From the NCBI GenBank assembly GCA_905221085.1, contig CAJNBT010000010.1:1-52115 (forward strand): 52,115 bases of DNA, in the 5' to 3' direction. Numbering within the stretch: the first letter of the stretch is position 1; every line of letters starts with the position of its first letter. Position numbers and translations under genes: made by a program. Positions 29,071-38,467 of the stretch are shown in pieces. The stretch is from a bacterium (lineage in GTDB: Bacteria > Bacillota > Bacilli > Lactobacillales > Streptococcaceae). The notes beneath the pieces were generated by a model that was not told the origin of the DNA, ran no database searches, and saw only the letters and a program-made list of their open reading frames with translations.

Positions 29071-30393
29071 TTATTTATTAAAATACTTTTTAGTTTCAGC
29101 AATAACAACTGGTGATAAAACTAAGAGGGCAATCAAGTTTGGCAGAGCCATCAAGGCATTGACAATATCTGCGATAATCCAAACCATATCCAACTCGATA
29201 AAACCTCCTAACAAGACCATGAGCACAAAAATCACACGGTAGAGCCAGATAAAACGAACCCCAAAGAGAAACTCGAAACAGCGTTCTCCGTAGTAGTTCC
29301 AACCTAAAATCGTTGTAAAGGCAAAGAGCACAAGGAAGATGGTCAAGAGGGCAGGCCCAAAGTGTGAAAAGACTGTTGAAAAGGCTGACTGAGTCAAGGC
29401 AACCCCATTTAAGTCACCACTCCAAACACCAGTCACCAAGATGGTCAAACCAGTCAAGGTACAGATAATGAGGGTGTCTATAAAGGTTCCTGTCATGGAT
29501 ATCAAGCCTTGCTCTACAGGTTCATTTGTCTTAGCTGCAGCCGCTGCAATGGGAGCAGAACCCAAACCAGATTCGTTTGAGAAGACACCACGCGCCACAC
29601 CATTTTGGATAGCCATCCGAATGCTAGCACCAGCAAAACCACCCACCGCAGCAACTGGACTAAAAGCGGATGTCAAGATTAAAGCGATTGTAGCAGGTAT
29701 TTTCTCGATATTAAAGAAAATGACTGTAAGGGTTCCCAAAATATAAATAATAGCCATAAAAGGAACAACAGTAGTTGAAACCTTTGAAATGGACTTGAGT
29801 CCACCAAAGACAGCAATCGCTACAAATACAGACAACACAAGAGCCGTGATAGCTGGCGAAATAGTCGTTGTATTTTGGATAGATTCTGTAATTGAGTTGA
29901 CTTGGGTGAAAGTCCCAATCCCCAACAAAGCTACTAGAACACCTGCTAGGGCAAAGAAGATGGCAAGTGGTCGCCACTTTTCTCCCATACCTAGAAGGAT
30001 ATAGTGCATCGGACCTCCCGCCACTGCACCATGGTCATCCTTGGTACGGTATTTGATAGCCAAGAGTCCTTCCGCATACTTGGTAGCCATCCCAAAGAAA
30101 GCAGCCATCCACATCCAAAAGAGAGCTCCTGGGCCACCGACCTTGATAGCCGTCGCGACTCCGATAATATTTCCCGTACCAACTGTCGCTGCCAAGGCTG
30201 TACATAAGGCCGCAAAGCTGGATACATCGCCATGCCCCTTGTCCTTAGTAAAAATAAGCTGGAAGGCCTTAGAGAGACGCAAAACCTGCAAAAGTCCTAA
30301 ACGGGCAGTTAGGTAAATCCCTGTTCCGACCAATAAAATCAAGAGGGGTGGACCCCAAGCAAAAGCATCGATTGATTTAAGCAATTCTAACAT
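29071..30393 (-). CDS. Alanine/glycine:cation symporter (AGCS family)
   Basis: Membrane symporter of 440 residues with about ten to eleven hydrophobic helices. AGCS signatures are visible: GHGDVSSFAALCTALAATVGTGNI and the GVFSNESGLGSAPIAAAAA segment. It takes up small neutral amino acids with Na+ or H+. A glycine riboswitch lies immediately upstream, so glycine is the likely cargo, and excess glycine probably changes its expression. RBS AGGAGAAGG. Monocistronic with its own promoter and terminator. Confidence 0.93.
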   Translation of the reverse strand: MLELLKSIDAFAWGPPLLILLVGTGIYLTARLGLLQVLRLSKAFQLIFTKDKGHGDVSSFAALCTALAATVGTGNIIGVATAIKVGGPGALFWMWMAAFFGMATKYAEGLLAIKYRTKDDHGAVAGGPMHYILLGMGEKWRPLAIFFALAGVLVALLGIGTFTQVNSITESIQNTTTISPAITALVLSVFVAIAVFGGLKSISKVSTTVVPFMAIIYILGTLTVIFFNIEKIPATIALILTSAFSPVAAVGGFAGASIRMAIQNGVARGVFSNESGLGSAPIAAAAAKTNEPVEQGLISMTGTFIDTLIICTLTGLTILVTGVWSGDLNGVALTQSAFSTVFSHFGPALLTIFLVLFAFTTILGWNYYGERCFEFLFGVRFIWLYRVIFVLMVLLGGFIELDMVWIIADIVNALMALPNLIALLVLSPVVIAETKKYFNK

Positions 30394-30427
30394 TTCCTTC
30401 TCCTATCTTTTCAACCCCAAAAGAAAG

Positions 30428-30575
30428 AGCACATGCAAGATACATGTACTCTGGAATGCTTAGATAAATGCCAAAAAGCGGTCTATCCTAGCTCTGTCCT
30501 TTTACCTGAGAGTTTGAGCAGTTGCCTGCCTTGCCCCTTCGGTGCCTTTACGGTCTCTCCAGAGTTCCGTCCATT
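30428..30575 (-). promoter_or_regulatory. Glycine riboswitch (single aptamer) with expression-platform terminator
   Basis: The minus strand carries the gcvT-type aptamer: GGACGGAACTCTGGAGAGACCGT, then GGCACCGAAGGGGCAAGG, then CTCTCAGGTAAAAGGACAGAG, over about 30575-30491. Only one aptamer is seen. Downstream, a hairpin gagtacatg/catgtgctc (30428-30452) followed by TTTCTTTT is a likely terminator for switching. It lies between promoter and start codon of the AGCS symporter. Confidence 0.9.
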
Positions 30576-30648
30576 TACAGTCATGGAAAATCAAACGATT
30601 CCCCACTTCTATTAAACTTCATTCGGTGTTGGTATTTAATTGATTCTT

Positions 30649-30677
30649 ATTTTACAAAAAATGTTGGCTTTTGTCAA
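30649..30677 (-). promoter_or_regulatory. Promoter of riboswitch-AGCS transcript
   Basis: Minus-strand -35 TTGACA (30672-30677), 17-base spacer, -10 TAAAAT (30649-30654), about 70 bases upstream of the aptamer. Confidence 0.7.
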
Positions 30678-30735
30678 TGTGTTTATTAGTAAAACTTAAT
30701 TCAACAGTTTTTACTGTGTAAAGCCCGAAATACTT

Positions 30736-33072
30736 CTATCCTTTAAAGGTCACAATAGTTGCACCACTGCCTCCAGCATTTTGTGGGGCATAACCAAAAC
30801 TCTTGACATGTTTGTTTCTTTGTAGATATTTGGTAACTCCTTCACGGATGACACCTGTTCCGATACCATGGATGATATCGACTTGAGCCATATTGTTAAG
30901 CAGGGCTTGGTCGATAAAGGCATCTAGCTCATTCATAGCCTCTTCGTAACGTTTGCCTCGAAGATCCAGTCTGGCTTGAGGTCCTCGTCCAGAAGTTCGT
31001 TTCACAACATTGACCTGTTTCTTCTTGACTTGTTTTTCTTGCTGGGCTTGAACAAGGTCAAATTCTTTCTCTTCTAAGGTCATCTTAATCAAGCCAACTT
31101 GGGCTTCCCAGCGGCCGTCCTTGAGTTGACTGGTCAAGGTACCACGCTGGCCATAACTGAGAACAACGATATCATCTCCCACCTTTGGAGCTCGTTTTTT
31201 CTTGGCCTTTTGAAGGACCTTGTTTTTGGACAAGTCTACTTTTTCAGGAGCCAATTTTTTCAGCTTGGCCTTGGCTTCAATGATTTCGTGGGGTTTGAGT
31301 TGAGATTTACTGTGGAGATTTTTGAGAATCTGGTCACTTTCACTGAGGGCCATGTCCACAATCTCAGCAGCCTGTTCACGCGCCTTGTTGAGCTCGGTTT
31401 CCTTTTCACGATTGAGCTCGTTGTAAAGTTTTTTTAGCGCACGGTTCATCTTTAGATTTTCTTGCTCCACCTCACGGATATTATCCAAACGTTTACGGCT
31501 TTCCAGAGTCTGCTCTTCCAGTTGCTCAATGATACGATTGACATCATTATCTTGATCGACCTGCTGACTGGCATCCCCTACAATAACTTCAGATAGGCCT
31601 AGACGTTTGGCAATTTCAAAGGCATTGCTTCGACCAGGCACTCCCTGCATAAAGCGATAAGTCGGGCGTAGAGTTGCAGTATCAAACTCCATGCTGGCAT
31701 TTTGCACAAAGGCTGTCTCAATACCGTAGGCCTTTAGTTCCGGATAGTGGGTAGTCGCCATAGTCTTGACTTGACGCAGGCGAAGGTCCTCAAGAATAGC
31801 CATGGCAAGGGCAGCTCCCTCTTGAGGATCTGTACCAGCCCCCAACTCATCCAAGAGCAAGAGCGAATGCTGGTTGACTTTGCCAAGAATATCCACAATA
31901 TTGGTCATGTGGCTAGAGAAGGTAGACAAGCTCTGTTCAATAGATTGCTCATCGCCAATATCAGCAAAAATTTCTTCAAAAATACCAACACGACTTCCCT
32001 TATCTGCTAAAATCGGCAAACCAGACTGGGCCATAACCTGTGTCAAGCCCAGAGTTTTAAGCATGATGGTCTTCCCACCTGTATTGGGACCTGTAATGAC
32101 AATGGCTGTTAAATCTTGGCCAAAATGGACATCATTTGCGACGGCATTTTTGACCAAAGGATGGCAGACATGGAGCAGTTGAATTTCTTGATTTTCTGAC
32201 AGCTGAGGTACGACTGCTTGTCTTTCTTGGATAAAGCGGACCTTGGCACGAATCAAATCCAGATGGCCGATAATCCAGGCATCATTGGCAATCTCAGCCG
32301 CATGAGGGCGGACACGCTCAGAAATTTCTTGGAGAATGCGAAGCATTTCATAGCGCTCATCTGCTCGCAGACTAGCAATTTCTTCACTCAGTTTGACCAC
32401 CTCACGGGGTTCGATATAGACGGTATTTCCACTAGCAGAAATATCATGAACGACACCTGCAATCTTATTGCGATAGGTATTTTTGACTGGTAAAACCTGA
32501 CGGCCATTTCTGCTGGCAACAATCCCTTCCGTCAACATCTGCGCTTTTTGCTTGAGCAGGTCCTGTAAAACATCGCGTACCTGACTCTCGCTATCATGGA
32601 TTTTCCGACGGATGCGCGCCAATTCTTCACTGGCAAAATTTTCAATGAAACCGGCATCATTAAAGGCTTGTAGATTTCCTTGTAATTGCGGAAAATCGTG
32701 TAATTTTTCAAACCAGAGGGCTAATTCTGTCAAGCTGACATTTTCCAGATTGGCATAAAAACTTTGAAGCTCTCGGCTGGCAAGAAGCACGCGCTTTAAG
32801 AGCAGGAACTCCTCGATATTGAGGTCCGCTCCCATCCCCAACCGCTTGCAGACTCCTGCAATTTCCTTGGTTGCGAGAATGGTAAAATGCGGTTGCTCAA
32901 CAAAAAGAGCCTTCATCTCCTTCATCTCAGCAAAAGCCTGTTTGATTTTATCTGCTTTGACAGTCGGAGCCAGCTGTCTCAATTGATCCAAGCCCTGCTC
33001 GGTCAACAAATGAGGCTCAAACAAGGCCTTGACCTTATTGAACTCTAATGTTTCTAATATTTTCTTGTTCAT
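30736..33072 (-). CDS. mutS2: Endonuclease MutS2 (RqcU-type ribosome rescue/anti-recombination factor)
   Basis: 778 residues. The MutS-type core ATPase has Walker A GPNTGGKT (about 330), Walker [13 protein letters not shown] and an intervening [16 protein letters not shown] signature. A long coiled coil (about 505-610) follows. The C-terminal Smr nuclease domain has [12 protein letters not shown] and [12 protein letters not shown]. It lacks the mismatch-binding domain of MutS. Known roles are limiting recombination and, in B. subtilis, splitting collided ribosomes. A BOX element directly upstream may carry its promoter. Confidence 0.96.
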   Translation of the reverse strand: MNKKILETLEFNKVKALFEPHLLTEQGLDQLRQLAPTVKADKIKQAFAEMKEMKALFVEQPHFTILATKEIAGVCKRLGMGADLNIEEFLLLKRVLLASRELQSFYANLENVSLTELALWFEKLHDFPQLQGNLQAFNDAGFIENFASEELARIRRKIHDSESQVRDVLQDLLKQKAQMLTEGIVASRNGRQVLPVKNTYRNKIAGVVHDISASGNTVYIEPREVVKLSEEIASLRADERYEMLRILQEISERVRPHAAEIANDAWIIGHLDLIRAKVRFIQERQAVVPQLSENQEIQLLHVCHPLVKNAVANDVHFGQDLTAIVITGPNTGGKTIMLKTLGLTQVMAQSGLPILADKGSRVGIFEEIFADIGDEQSIEQSLSTFSSHMTNIVDILGKVNQHSLLLLDELGAGTDPQEGAALAMAILEDLRLRQVKTMATTHYPELKAYGIETAFVQNASMEFDTATLRPTYRFMQGVPGRSNAFEIAKRLGLSEVIVGDASQQVDQDNDVNRIIEQLEEQTLESRKRLDNIREVEQENLKMNRALKKLYNELNREKETELNKAREQAAEIVDMALSESDQILKNLHSKSQLKPHEIIEAKAKLKKLAPEKVDLSKNKVLQKAKKKRAPKVGDDIVVLSYGQRGTLTSQLKDGRWEAQVGLIKMTLEEKEFDLVQAQQEKQVKKKQVNVVKRTSGRGPQARLDLRGKRYEEAMNELDAFIDQALLNNMAQVDIIHGIGTGVIREGVTKYLQRNKHVKSFGYAPQNAGGSGATIVTFKG

Positions 33073-33095
33073 CGTTATTTCCTTGTCTTTGAATG

Positions 33096-33123
33096 TCTAT
33101 ACTCTTCGAAAATCAAATTCAAA
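33096..33123 (-). promoter_or_regulatory. Candidate mutS2 promoter formed by BOX end
   Basis: Minus-strand TTTGAA (33118-33123), 16-base spacer, TATAGA (33096-33101). The -35 and most of the spacer are boxA sequence; the -10 straddles the element edge. No better promoter was seen between the cvpA terminator and mutS2. Confidence 0.4.
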
Positions 33124-33202
33124 CCACGTCAGCGTCGCCTTACCGTACTCAAGTACAGCCTGCGGCTAGCTTCCTAGTTTGCTCTTTGATTTTCATTGAG
33201 TA
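33100..33202 (+). repeat. BOX element (A-C type)
   Basis: 103 bp, starting tactcttcgaaaatc and ending gattttcattgagta, with the boxA core cacgtcagcgtcgcctta that corresponds to the BOX-PCR primer site. No boxB. It differs at about three positions from the copy at 38360-38462, which lies in the opposite orientation. Confidence 0.92.
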
Positions 33203-33243
33203 TTAGGTGTAGTAACTTTTTACATTCAGTCAAATCTGTAAAC

Positions 33244-33270
33244 AAAGGGCTAGGAAAATTCCTGCCCTTT
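33244..33270 (-). terminator. cvpA terminator
   Basis: AAAGGGC-GGAA and TTCC-GCCCTTT pair with small bulges, next to the cvpA stop codon; the exit T run is modest. Confidence 0.55.
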
Positions 33271-33819
33271 TTATCCGATTAAATTTGTCACCCAGATTTG
33301 TTTGAGCCAACTTGTTGTTACTGGTATGCTCTGAATGATATGTTTTGCGACGATACTCTTTTCAAGAGGATTTTGTATAGCTGCCATGGGGATGGTCGCC
33401 AAGATGGTCAAAGCCATCTGCAAGACAAATAAAGTCACCAACATGGACAAGATACCTGCTGAAACTTGGAACAACTTGCCACCCAGTTTTTTACTAGGAA
33501 GTAAGTGTAAAAGGAGACCAAGCAAACGACCGATGCTATAGACTATCCCAAATACAAGTAAGTAGCCGATCCCTGCGTAAAAGACCTTATCCAACTGAAA
33601 GAGTTGATCCGATGGGAAGAAAAAAGTCCCCTGACCTTCCTGCGGATTTGCATAAGGGAGTAATAAATGGAATTGTTCTCCCAGCCCCTTGTAAAACTGG
33701 CCAGCCATAAAAGCCGATGCCATGGCTGAAATCAGGTAATAAACCTGTAAGAGCAGACCTCTCCGATAGCCGATATAAAATCCCCAAGCCAAGACCAATA
33801 GAAGAAGGAGTGAAATCAT
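33271..33819 (-). CDS. cvpA: CvpA family membrane protein
   Basis: 182-residue inner-membrane protein with about four hydrophobic segments (for example LLLLLVLAWGFYIGYRRG at the N-terminus). The pattern of the first helix followed by GYRRGLLLQ is typical of CvpA/colicin V production-family proteins. Function in Gram-positives is not settled. Its start overlaps the zapA stop by 4 bases (ATGA), a pairing also seen in related genomes. Confidence 0.88.
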   Translation of the reverse strand: MISLLLLLVLAWGFYIGYRRGLLLQVYYLISAMASAFMAGQFYKGLGEQFHLLLPYANPQEGQGTFFFPSDQLFQLDKVFYAGIGYLLVFGIVYSIGRLLGLLLHLLPSKKLGGKLFQVSAGILSMLVTLFVLQMALTILATIPMAAIQNPLEKSIVAKHIIQSIPVTTSWLKQIWVTNLIG

Positions 33820-34118
33820 AAGGAATCCTCAATCTTGCTCTGTTCTTGCTTGCAAGTCACAAGCTTGTGACGGAGTTCTTCTAATTCTTGCTCCTTATCG
33901 TCAAATTCAATCTCACGGCTGAGCTGAGTTGATAAACAATTGACTGCCAACAAAAGAGCAATTGTTTCATCGTCTGCACTAGGCATTTGTTCTTTAATTG
34001 CTTGGTATTTTTCTGTCGCAACCTTGGCGATTTCCTCCATAAAAAGGTTATCATGCTCGCTTGTCAAGGTTAATGATTTTTTCCCGAATGTAAATTTGAA
34101 TCGATTTAGATTTGCCAT
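33816..34118 (-). CDS. zapA: Cell division protein ZapA
   Basis: Small FtsZ-ring bundling protein. I place the start at the ATG 34118 (MANLNRFKF, 100 residues), where the GAGGTG RBS has good spacing; a GTG three codons upstream would leave no RBS. An N-terminal beta-rich part is followed by a helical C-terminal dimerisation coil (about 60-97; QELEELRHKLVTCKQEQ). Strong promoter upstream (34136-34164). Confidence 0.88.
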   Translation of the reverse strand: MANLNRFKFTFGKKSLTLTSEHDNLFMEEIAKVATEKYQAIKEQMPSADDETIALLLAVNCLSTQLSREIEFDDKEQELEELRHKLVTCKQEQSKIEDSL

Positions 34119-34135
34119 AAAATTCACCTCACGAT

Positions 34136-34164
34136 ATTATACCAAAATTCGCTAACTTTGTCAG
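34136..34164 (-). promoter_or_regulatory. zapA-cvpA promoter
   Basis: Minus-strand -35 CTGACA (34159-34164), 17-base spacer, -10 TATAAT (34136-34141) with TG before it. Divergent from the rnhC promoter, about 30 bases apart. Confidence 0.75.
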
Positions 34165-34188
34165 TTTTTACAAATTTGCCTGCTTTTG

Positions 34189-34197
34189 TGGTACAAT
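34189..34197 (+). promoter_or_regulatory. rnhC promoter, extended -10 next to the start codon
   Basis: TGGTACAAT with -10 TACAAT at 34192-34197. The distance from -10 to the ATG (34205) is 7 bases, so transcription should start on or next to the start codon. Confidence 0.6.
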
Positions 34198-34204
34198 AGA
34201 AACT

Positions 34205-35086
34205 ATGGCAAGTATAACACTCACACCAAGCGAAAAAGAGATTCAGGCTTTTCTTGAACACTATCAAACCAGTCTGGCTCCCAGTAAGAATCCCTATATC
34301 CGCTACTTTTTGCGACTACCTCAAGCAACGGCTTCTATCTATACTTCTGGAAAGGTCTTGCTTCAGGGTGAAGGGGCTGAGAAATACGCCAGTTTCTTTG
34401 GCTATCAGGTTCTAGAGGAAACCAACGGACAAAATCTTCCTTTAATTGGGACGGATGAGGTTGGAAATGGTTCCTACTTTGGTGGGCTTGCAGTTGTGGC
34501 TTCCTTTGTCACACCTGACCAGCATGTCTTCTTGCGAAAACTCGGTGTGGGGGATTCTAAAACTCTGACCGACCAAAAGATTCGTCAGATTGCCCCTATC
34601 CTCAAGGAAAAAATCCAGCACCAGGCACTGCTTCTCTCACCCAGCAAGTACAATGAGGTCATCGGAGACCGCTACAATGCTGTTTCGGTTAAGGTAGCCC
34701 TCCATAACCAGGCTATCTATCTCCTTCTTCAAAAAGGCATTCAGCCTGAGAAAATTGTGATTGATGCCTTTACCAGTGCTAAAAATTATGACAAGTACTT
34801 GGCACAAGAGGCCAATCGTTTCAGCAATCCTATCAGCTTGGAAGAAAAGGCTGAGGGCAAATACTTGGCTGTAGCAGTTTCTTCTATCATTGCGCGTGAT
34901 CTCTTTCTGGAAAATCTGGAAAATCTGGGACGAGAACTGGGTTATCAACTTCCAAGTGGGGCTGGAACGGCTTCTGATAAGGTAGCTAGCCAGATTTTAC
35001 AAGCCTATGGTATGCAGGGACTCAATTTCTGCGCCAAACTGCACTTTAAAAATACTGAAAAAGCGAAAAAACGCTTAGAAAGGTAA
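34205..35086 (+). CDS. rnhC: Ribonuclease HIII
   Basis: Cleaves the RNA strand of RNA-DNA hybrids. 293 residues: an N-terminal TBP-like substrate-binding domain (about 1-75) and the RNase H fold, with acidic active-site residues in [13 protein letters not shown] (about 79-91), GVGDSKTLT and VIDAFTS. No Shine-Dalgarno precedes the ATG, and the -10 is too close for a 5' UTR, so the message may be leaderless. lepB begins 3 bases after the stop. Confidence 0.96.
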   Translation: MASITLTPSEKEIQAFLEHYQTSLAPSKNPYIRYFLRLPQATASIYTSGKVLLQGEGAEKYASFFGYQVLEETNGQNLPLIGTDEVGNGSYFGGLAVVASFVTPDQHVFLRKLGVGDSKTLTDQKIRQIAPILKEKIQHQALLLSPSKYNEVIGDRYNAVSVKVALHNQAIYLLLQKGIQPEKIVIDAFTSAKNYDKYLAQEANRFSNPISLEEKAEGKYLAVAVSSIIARDLFLENLENLGRELGYQLPSGAGTASDKVASQILQAYGMQGLNFCAKLHFKNTEKAKKRLER

Positions 35087-35089
35087 GTT

Positions 35090-35704
35090 ATGCATTCATT
35101 TAAAAATTTCTTAAAAGAGTGGGGATTATTCCTCCTGATTCTGTCATTACTAGCTTTGAGCCGTATCTTTTTTTGGAGTAATGTCCGCGTAGAAGGGCAT
35201 TCCATGGATCCTACCCTAGCGGACGGCGAAATCCTCTTTGTTGTTAAGCACCTCCCTATTGACCGTTTTGATATCGTGGTTGCCCATGAGGAAGATGGCA
35301 ATAAGGACATCGTCAAGCGTGTCATCGGAATGCCTGGCGATACCATCCGTTACGAAAATGATAAACTTTACATCAATGACAAAGAGACAGATGAACCTTA
35401 CCTAGCTGACTATATCAAACGTTTCAAGGATGACAAACTCCAAAGCACTTACTCAGGCAAGGGATTTGAAGGAAATAAAGGAACCTTCTTTAGAAGTATC
35501 GCTCAAAAAGCCCAAGCCTTCACAGTTGATGTCAACTATAACACCAACTTTAGCTTTACTGTCCCAGAAGGAGAATACCTTCTCCTTGGAGACGACCGCT
35601 TGGTTTCGAGCGACAGCCGTCACGTAGGTACCTTTAAAGCAAAAGATATCACAGGGGAAGCTAAATTCCGCTTCTGGCCAATCACCCGTATCGGAACATT
35701 TTAA
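35090..35704 (+). CDS. lepB: Signal peptidase I
   Basis: Membrane-bound serine protease, 204 residues, that removes signal peptides from exported proteins. One N-terminal membrane helix (about 10-30) is followed by the catalytic Ser38 (EGHSMDPT) and Lys76 (KDIVKRVIGMPGD) of the Ser-Lys dyad. C-terminal GDDRLVSSDSRHVG is the conserved box E. The RBS (GAAAGG) lies in the end of rnhC, so the two are cotranscribed. Confidence 0.96.
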   Translation: MHSFKNFLKEWGLFLLILSLLALSRIFFWSNVRVEGHSMDPTLADGEILFVVKHLPIDRFDIVVAHEEDGNKDIVKRVIGMPGDTIRYENDKLYINDKETDEPYLADYIKRFKDDKLQSTYSGKGFEGNKGTFFRSIAQKAQAFTVDVNYNTNFSFTVPEGEYLLLGDDRLVSSDSRHVGTFKAKDITGEAKFRFWPITRIGTF

Positions 35705-35711
35705 GAGACCT

Positions 35712-35743
35712 AAGAGGCCGAGAATCACCAATCTCAGCCTCTT
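35712..35743 (+). terminator. rnhC-lepB terminator
   Basis: Arms AAGAGGCCGAGA and TCTCAGCCTCTT (one mismatch), 8-base loop, followed by a C/T-rich stretch. Confidence 0.7.
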
Positions 35744-35803
35744 CTTCTATCGTGAGACGATGATTATTCACTACCCAGTCTAACTAGGATAGAAACAAAG
35801 TTA

Positions 35804-35915
35804 TACTCAATGAAAATCAAAGAGCAAACTAGGAAGCTAGCCGCAGGCTGCTCAAAATACTGTTTTGAGGTTGCAAATGGAAGCTGACGTGGTTTGAAGA
35901 GATTTTCGAAGAGTA
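35804..35915 (-). repeat. BOX element (A-C type) upstream of recD2
   Basis: 112 bp in minus orientation: tactcaatgaaaatc at its left end and gattttcgaagagta at its right, with the ctgacgtggtttg boxA core. The TTTTGAGGTTG segment near the middle recalls a boxB remnant. It ends 32 bases before the recD2 start; TTTGAA and TATTAA at 15-base spacing near its right edge are a poor promoter candidate. Confidence 0.9.
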
Positions 35916-35947
35916 TTAACTCTCACCTATTTATGCAAAGGAATCTT

Positions 35948-38314
35948 ATGGAAGTTTATTTTTCAGGAACCATTGAACGGATTATTTTTGAAAATCCCAG
36001 CAATTTTTATCGCATCCTTCTCCTAGAAATCGACGATACAGACGCAGAAGATTTTGATGATTTTGAAATCATTGTCACGGGCACCATGGCTGATGTGATT
36101 GAGGGAGAAGACTATACTTTTTGGGGACAAATTGTCCAGCACTCCAAGTATGGGGAGCAACTGCAAATCAGTCGTTATGAACGCGCAAAACCAACTAGCA
36201 AGGGGCTGGTTAAGTACTTTTCAAGTAGCCATTTCAAGGGGATTGGTCTCAAGACAGCTCAGAAAATCGTGGATACCTATGGCGACAATACCATTGACGA
36301 AATTCTGCAACACCCCGAAAAGCTAGAAGGCATCTCAGGGCTCTCTGCCAAAAATCGCGAGGCTTTCGTCTCAACTCTTCGTCTCAACTACGGAACGGAG
36401 ATGGTTTTAGCCAAACTAGCCAACTACGGCATTCCCAATAAACTAGCCTTTCAGATTCAAGACTTTTACAAGGAAGAAACCCTTGATGTGGTTGAAAATT
36501 ATCCCTACCAACTGGTTGAGGATATCAAGGGCTTGGGCTTTACTATTGCTGACCAGCTAGCTGAGGAGCTAGGCATCGAAAGTCAGGCTCCTGAACGCTT
36601 CCGTGCTGGTCTAGTTCACAGTCTTTTTCAGGCCTGTATGGAAACAGGAGACACCTATGTTGAAGCACGAGATTTGCTGGAACAAACCCTTACTCTCCTT
36701 GAATCCTCCCGTCCCGTGGAACTGGACCCCATCCAAGTGGCCCAAGAACTCTCCTACCTGATTGAAGAAGACAAGGTTCAGCAGATTGATACCAAAATCT
36801 TTAACAACAGCCTCTTTTTTGCTGAGGAAGGCATCCGCAGTCACTTGGTTCGTATCCTTGAAAAAGGAAAACAGAAGAGCCAGGATTTAGAAACCATTCA
36901 AAAACATATCGCTACTGTCGAAGAAGATCTGGGAATCCACTATGATAGCATTCAAAAACAAGCTATTTGTGATGCTATCCAGAATAAGGTCTTTATCCTG
37001 ACAGGTGGACCTGGTACTGGTAAGACAACGGTTATCAATGGTATCATCGCTGTCTACGCCCTTTTGGAAGGACTTGACCTCAGGAAAAAAAGCAACCTGC
37101 CGATTCTTCTTGCTGCTCCAACTGGTCGAGCTGCTCGCCGCATGAATGAATTGACAAGTTTGCCTAGCGCTACCATACACCGTCATTTAGGAATGACAGG
37201 TGACGATGATACCAGTCATCTGGAAGATTATCTGGATGCTGACTTTATCATCGTAGATGAATTTTCCATGGTGGATACTTGGCTGGCCAATCAACTCTTC
37301 TCCAATATCTCTTCTAACAGTAAAATACTCATCGTGGGCGACAGCGACCAGTTGCCGTCTGTCAGTCCTGGACAGGTTCTAGCGGATCTACTTCATATTC
37401 CCTTGATTCCTCAGACTCGCTTGGAAAAAATTTATCGACAAAGCGAAGAATCAACCATCGTCACCCTAGCTAGTCAGATTCGACAGGGAATCTTACCAGC
37501 TGATTTCACCCAGAAAAAAGCTGACCGTTCCTACTTTGAAATTGCTAGCGGCCATATTCCTGCCACCATTGAAAAAATCTTAGGTGCTGCCCTCAGAAGC
37601 GGCATCCCTGCCCGTGATATCCAAGTTCTGGCTCCCATGTACCGAGGGACTGCAGGGATTGATGCTATCAACCAGCTCATGCAAGACCTCCTTAACCCAC
37701 CACAAAAAGACCAACTCAGTTTTGAAGCTACCCAGTGTCACTATCGTAAGGGAGACAAGGTCATTCATTTGGTCAACGATGCTGAAATCAATGTCTTTAA
37801 TGGAGACTTGGGAGCCATCACAGACCTGATTCCTGGCAAATACACCGAGTCGAAACAAGACGAGATTGTCATTGATTTTGATGGCAATGAGGTCTCTTAC
37901 CCACGTAACGAATGGTACAAGATTCGCTTGGCCTATGCCATGAGTATCCATAAATCACAGGGAAGTGAGTTCCCTGTTGTCATCCTACCTATCACCAGTG
38001 CTAGCAGGCGTATGCTGGAGCGCAATCTCATCTACACAGCCATTACTCGCGCCAAAAGCAAACTTATCTTACTAGGCGAATTACAGGCCTTCGATTATGC
38101 AACCCAACACATCGGAACTGCCCGAAAAACCTATCTGATTGAACGCTTCAGTGATTTATTGGATAATGTTGAAGAAAAGCAACCAGCTATCTCTGAAACA
38201 ACCACATCAAGTTCCTCTGAACAATCCTACATCCTAACCGAAGAAAACTGGGGTAGCATCCCAGCCATGATTGGGATTACAGACGCAGACCTCAAAGAAA
38301 TTTTTGGAAAATAG
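35948..38314 (+). CDS. recD2: RecD2-type ATP-dependent DNA helicase
   Basis: 5'-3' SF1B helicase not associated with RecBC, involved in DNA repair and fork restart. I place the start at ATG 35948 (MEVYFSGTIERI, 788 residues) with RBS AAGGA; an upstream in-frame TTG at 35894 lies within the BOX. An N-terminal OB-like/helix-hairpin region (about 1-320) precedes Walker A GGPGTGKTT (about 355), DEFSMVD (Walker B), GDSDQLPSV and the C-terminal motif YAMSIHKSQGSEFP with TAITRAK. Extended C-terminal tail. Terminator follows at once. Confidence 0.95.
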   Translation: MEVYFSGTIERIIFENPSNFYRILLLEIDDTDAEDFDDFEIIVTGTMADVIEGEDYTFWGQIVQHSKYGEQLQISRYERAKPTSKGLVKYFSSSHFKGIGLKTAQKIVDTYGDNTIDEILQHPEKLEGISGLSAKNREAFVSTLRLNYGTEMVLAKLANYGIPNKLAFQIQDFYKEETLDVVENYPYQLVEDIKGLGFTIADQLAEELGIESQAPERFRAGLVHSLFQACMETGDTYVEARDLLEQTLTLLESSRPVELDPIQVAQELSYLIEEDKVQQIDTKIFNNSLFFAEEGIRSHLVRILEKGKQKSQDLETIQKHIATVEEDLGIHYDSIQKQAICDAIQNKVFILTGGPGTGKTTVINGIIAVYALLEGLDLRKKSNLPILLAAPTGRAARRMNELTSLPSATIHRHLGMTGDDDTSHLEDYLDADFIIVDEFSMVDTWLANQLFSNISSNSKILIVGDSDQLPSVSPGQVLADLLHIPLIPQTRLEKIYRQSEESTIVTLASQIRQGILPADFTQKKADRSYFEIASGHIPATIEKILGAALRSGIPARDIQVLAPMYRGTAGIDAINQLMQDLLNPPQKDQLSFEATQCHYRKGDKVIHLVNDAEINVFNGDLGAITDLIPGKYTESKQDEIVIDFDGNEVSYPRNEWYKIRLAYAMSIHKSQGSEFPVVILPITSASRRMLERNLIYTAITRAKSKLILLGELQAFDYATQHIGTARKTYLIERFSDLLDNVEEKQPAISETTTSSSSEQSYILTEENWGSIPAMIGITDADLKEIFGK

Positions 38315-38326
38315 TGCATAAGAAAA

Positions 38327-38350
38327 CCCACCTAGTCAGGTGGGATTTTT
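38327..38350 (+). terminator. recD2 terminator
   Basis: Perfect stem CCCACCT/AGGTGGG (38327-38333 and 38338-38344), loop agtc, ending ATTTTT. Confidence 0.85.
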
Positions 38351-38359
38351 GTTTATGAA

Positions 38360-38462
38360 TACTCAATGAAAATCAAAGAGCAAACTAGGAAGCTAACCGC
38401 AAGCTGTACTTGAGTACGGTAAGGTGACGCTGACGTGGTTTGAATTTGATTTTCGAAGAGTA
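38360..38462 (-). repeat. BOX element (A-C type) between recD2 and tig
   Basis: 103 bp in minus orientation. It contains tacggtaaggtgacgctgacg, close to the BOX-PCR boxA primer site. Near-identical inverted copy of 33100-33202. Confidence 0.92.
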
Positions 38463-38467
38463 TAAGA

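Noticed and set aside
35894..35947. RecD2 start at TTG 35894
   Set aside because: The codons lie in the BOX element and its edge; ATG 35948 has RBS AAGGA and the conserved N-terminus.
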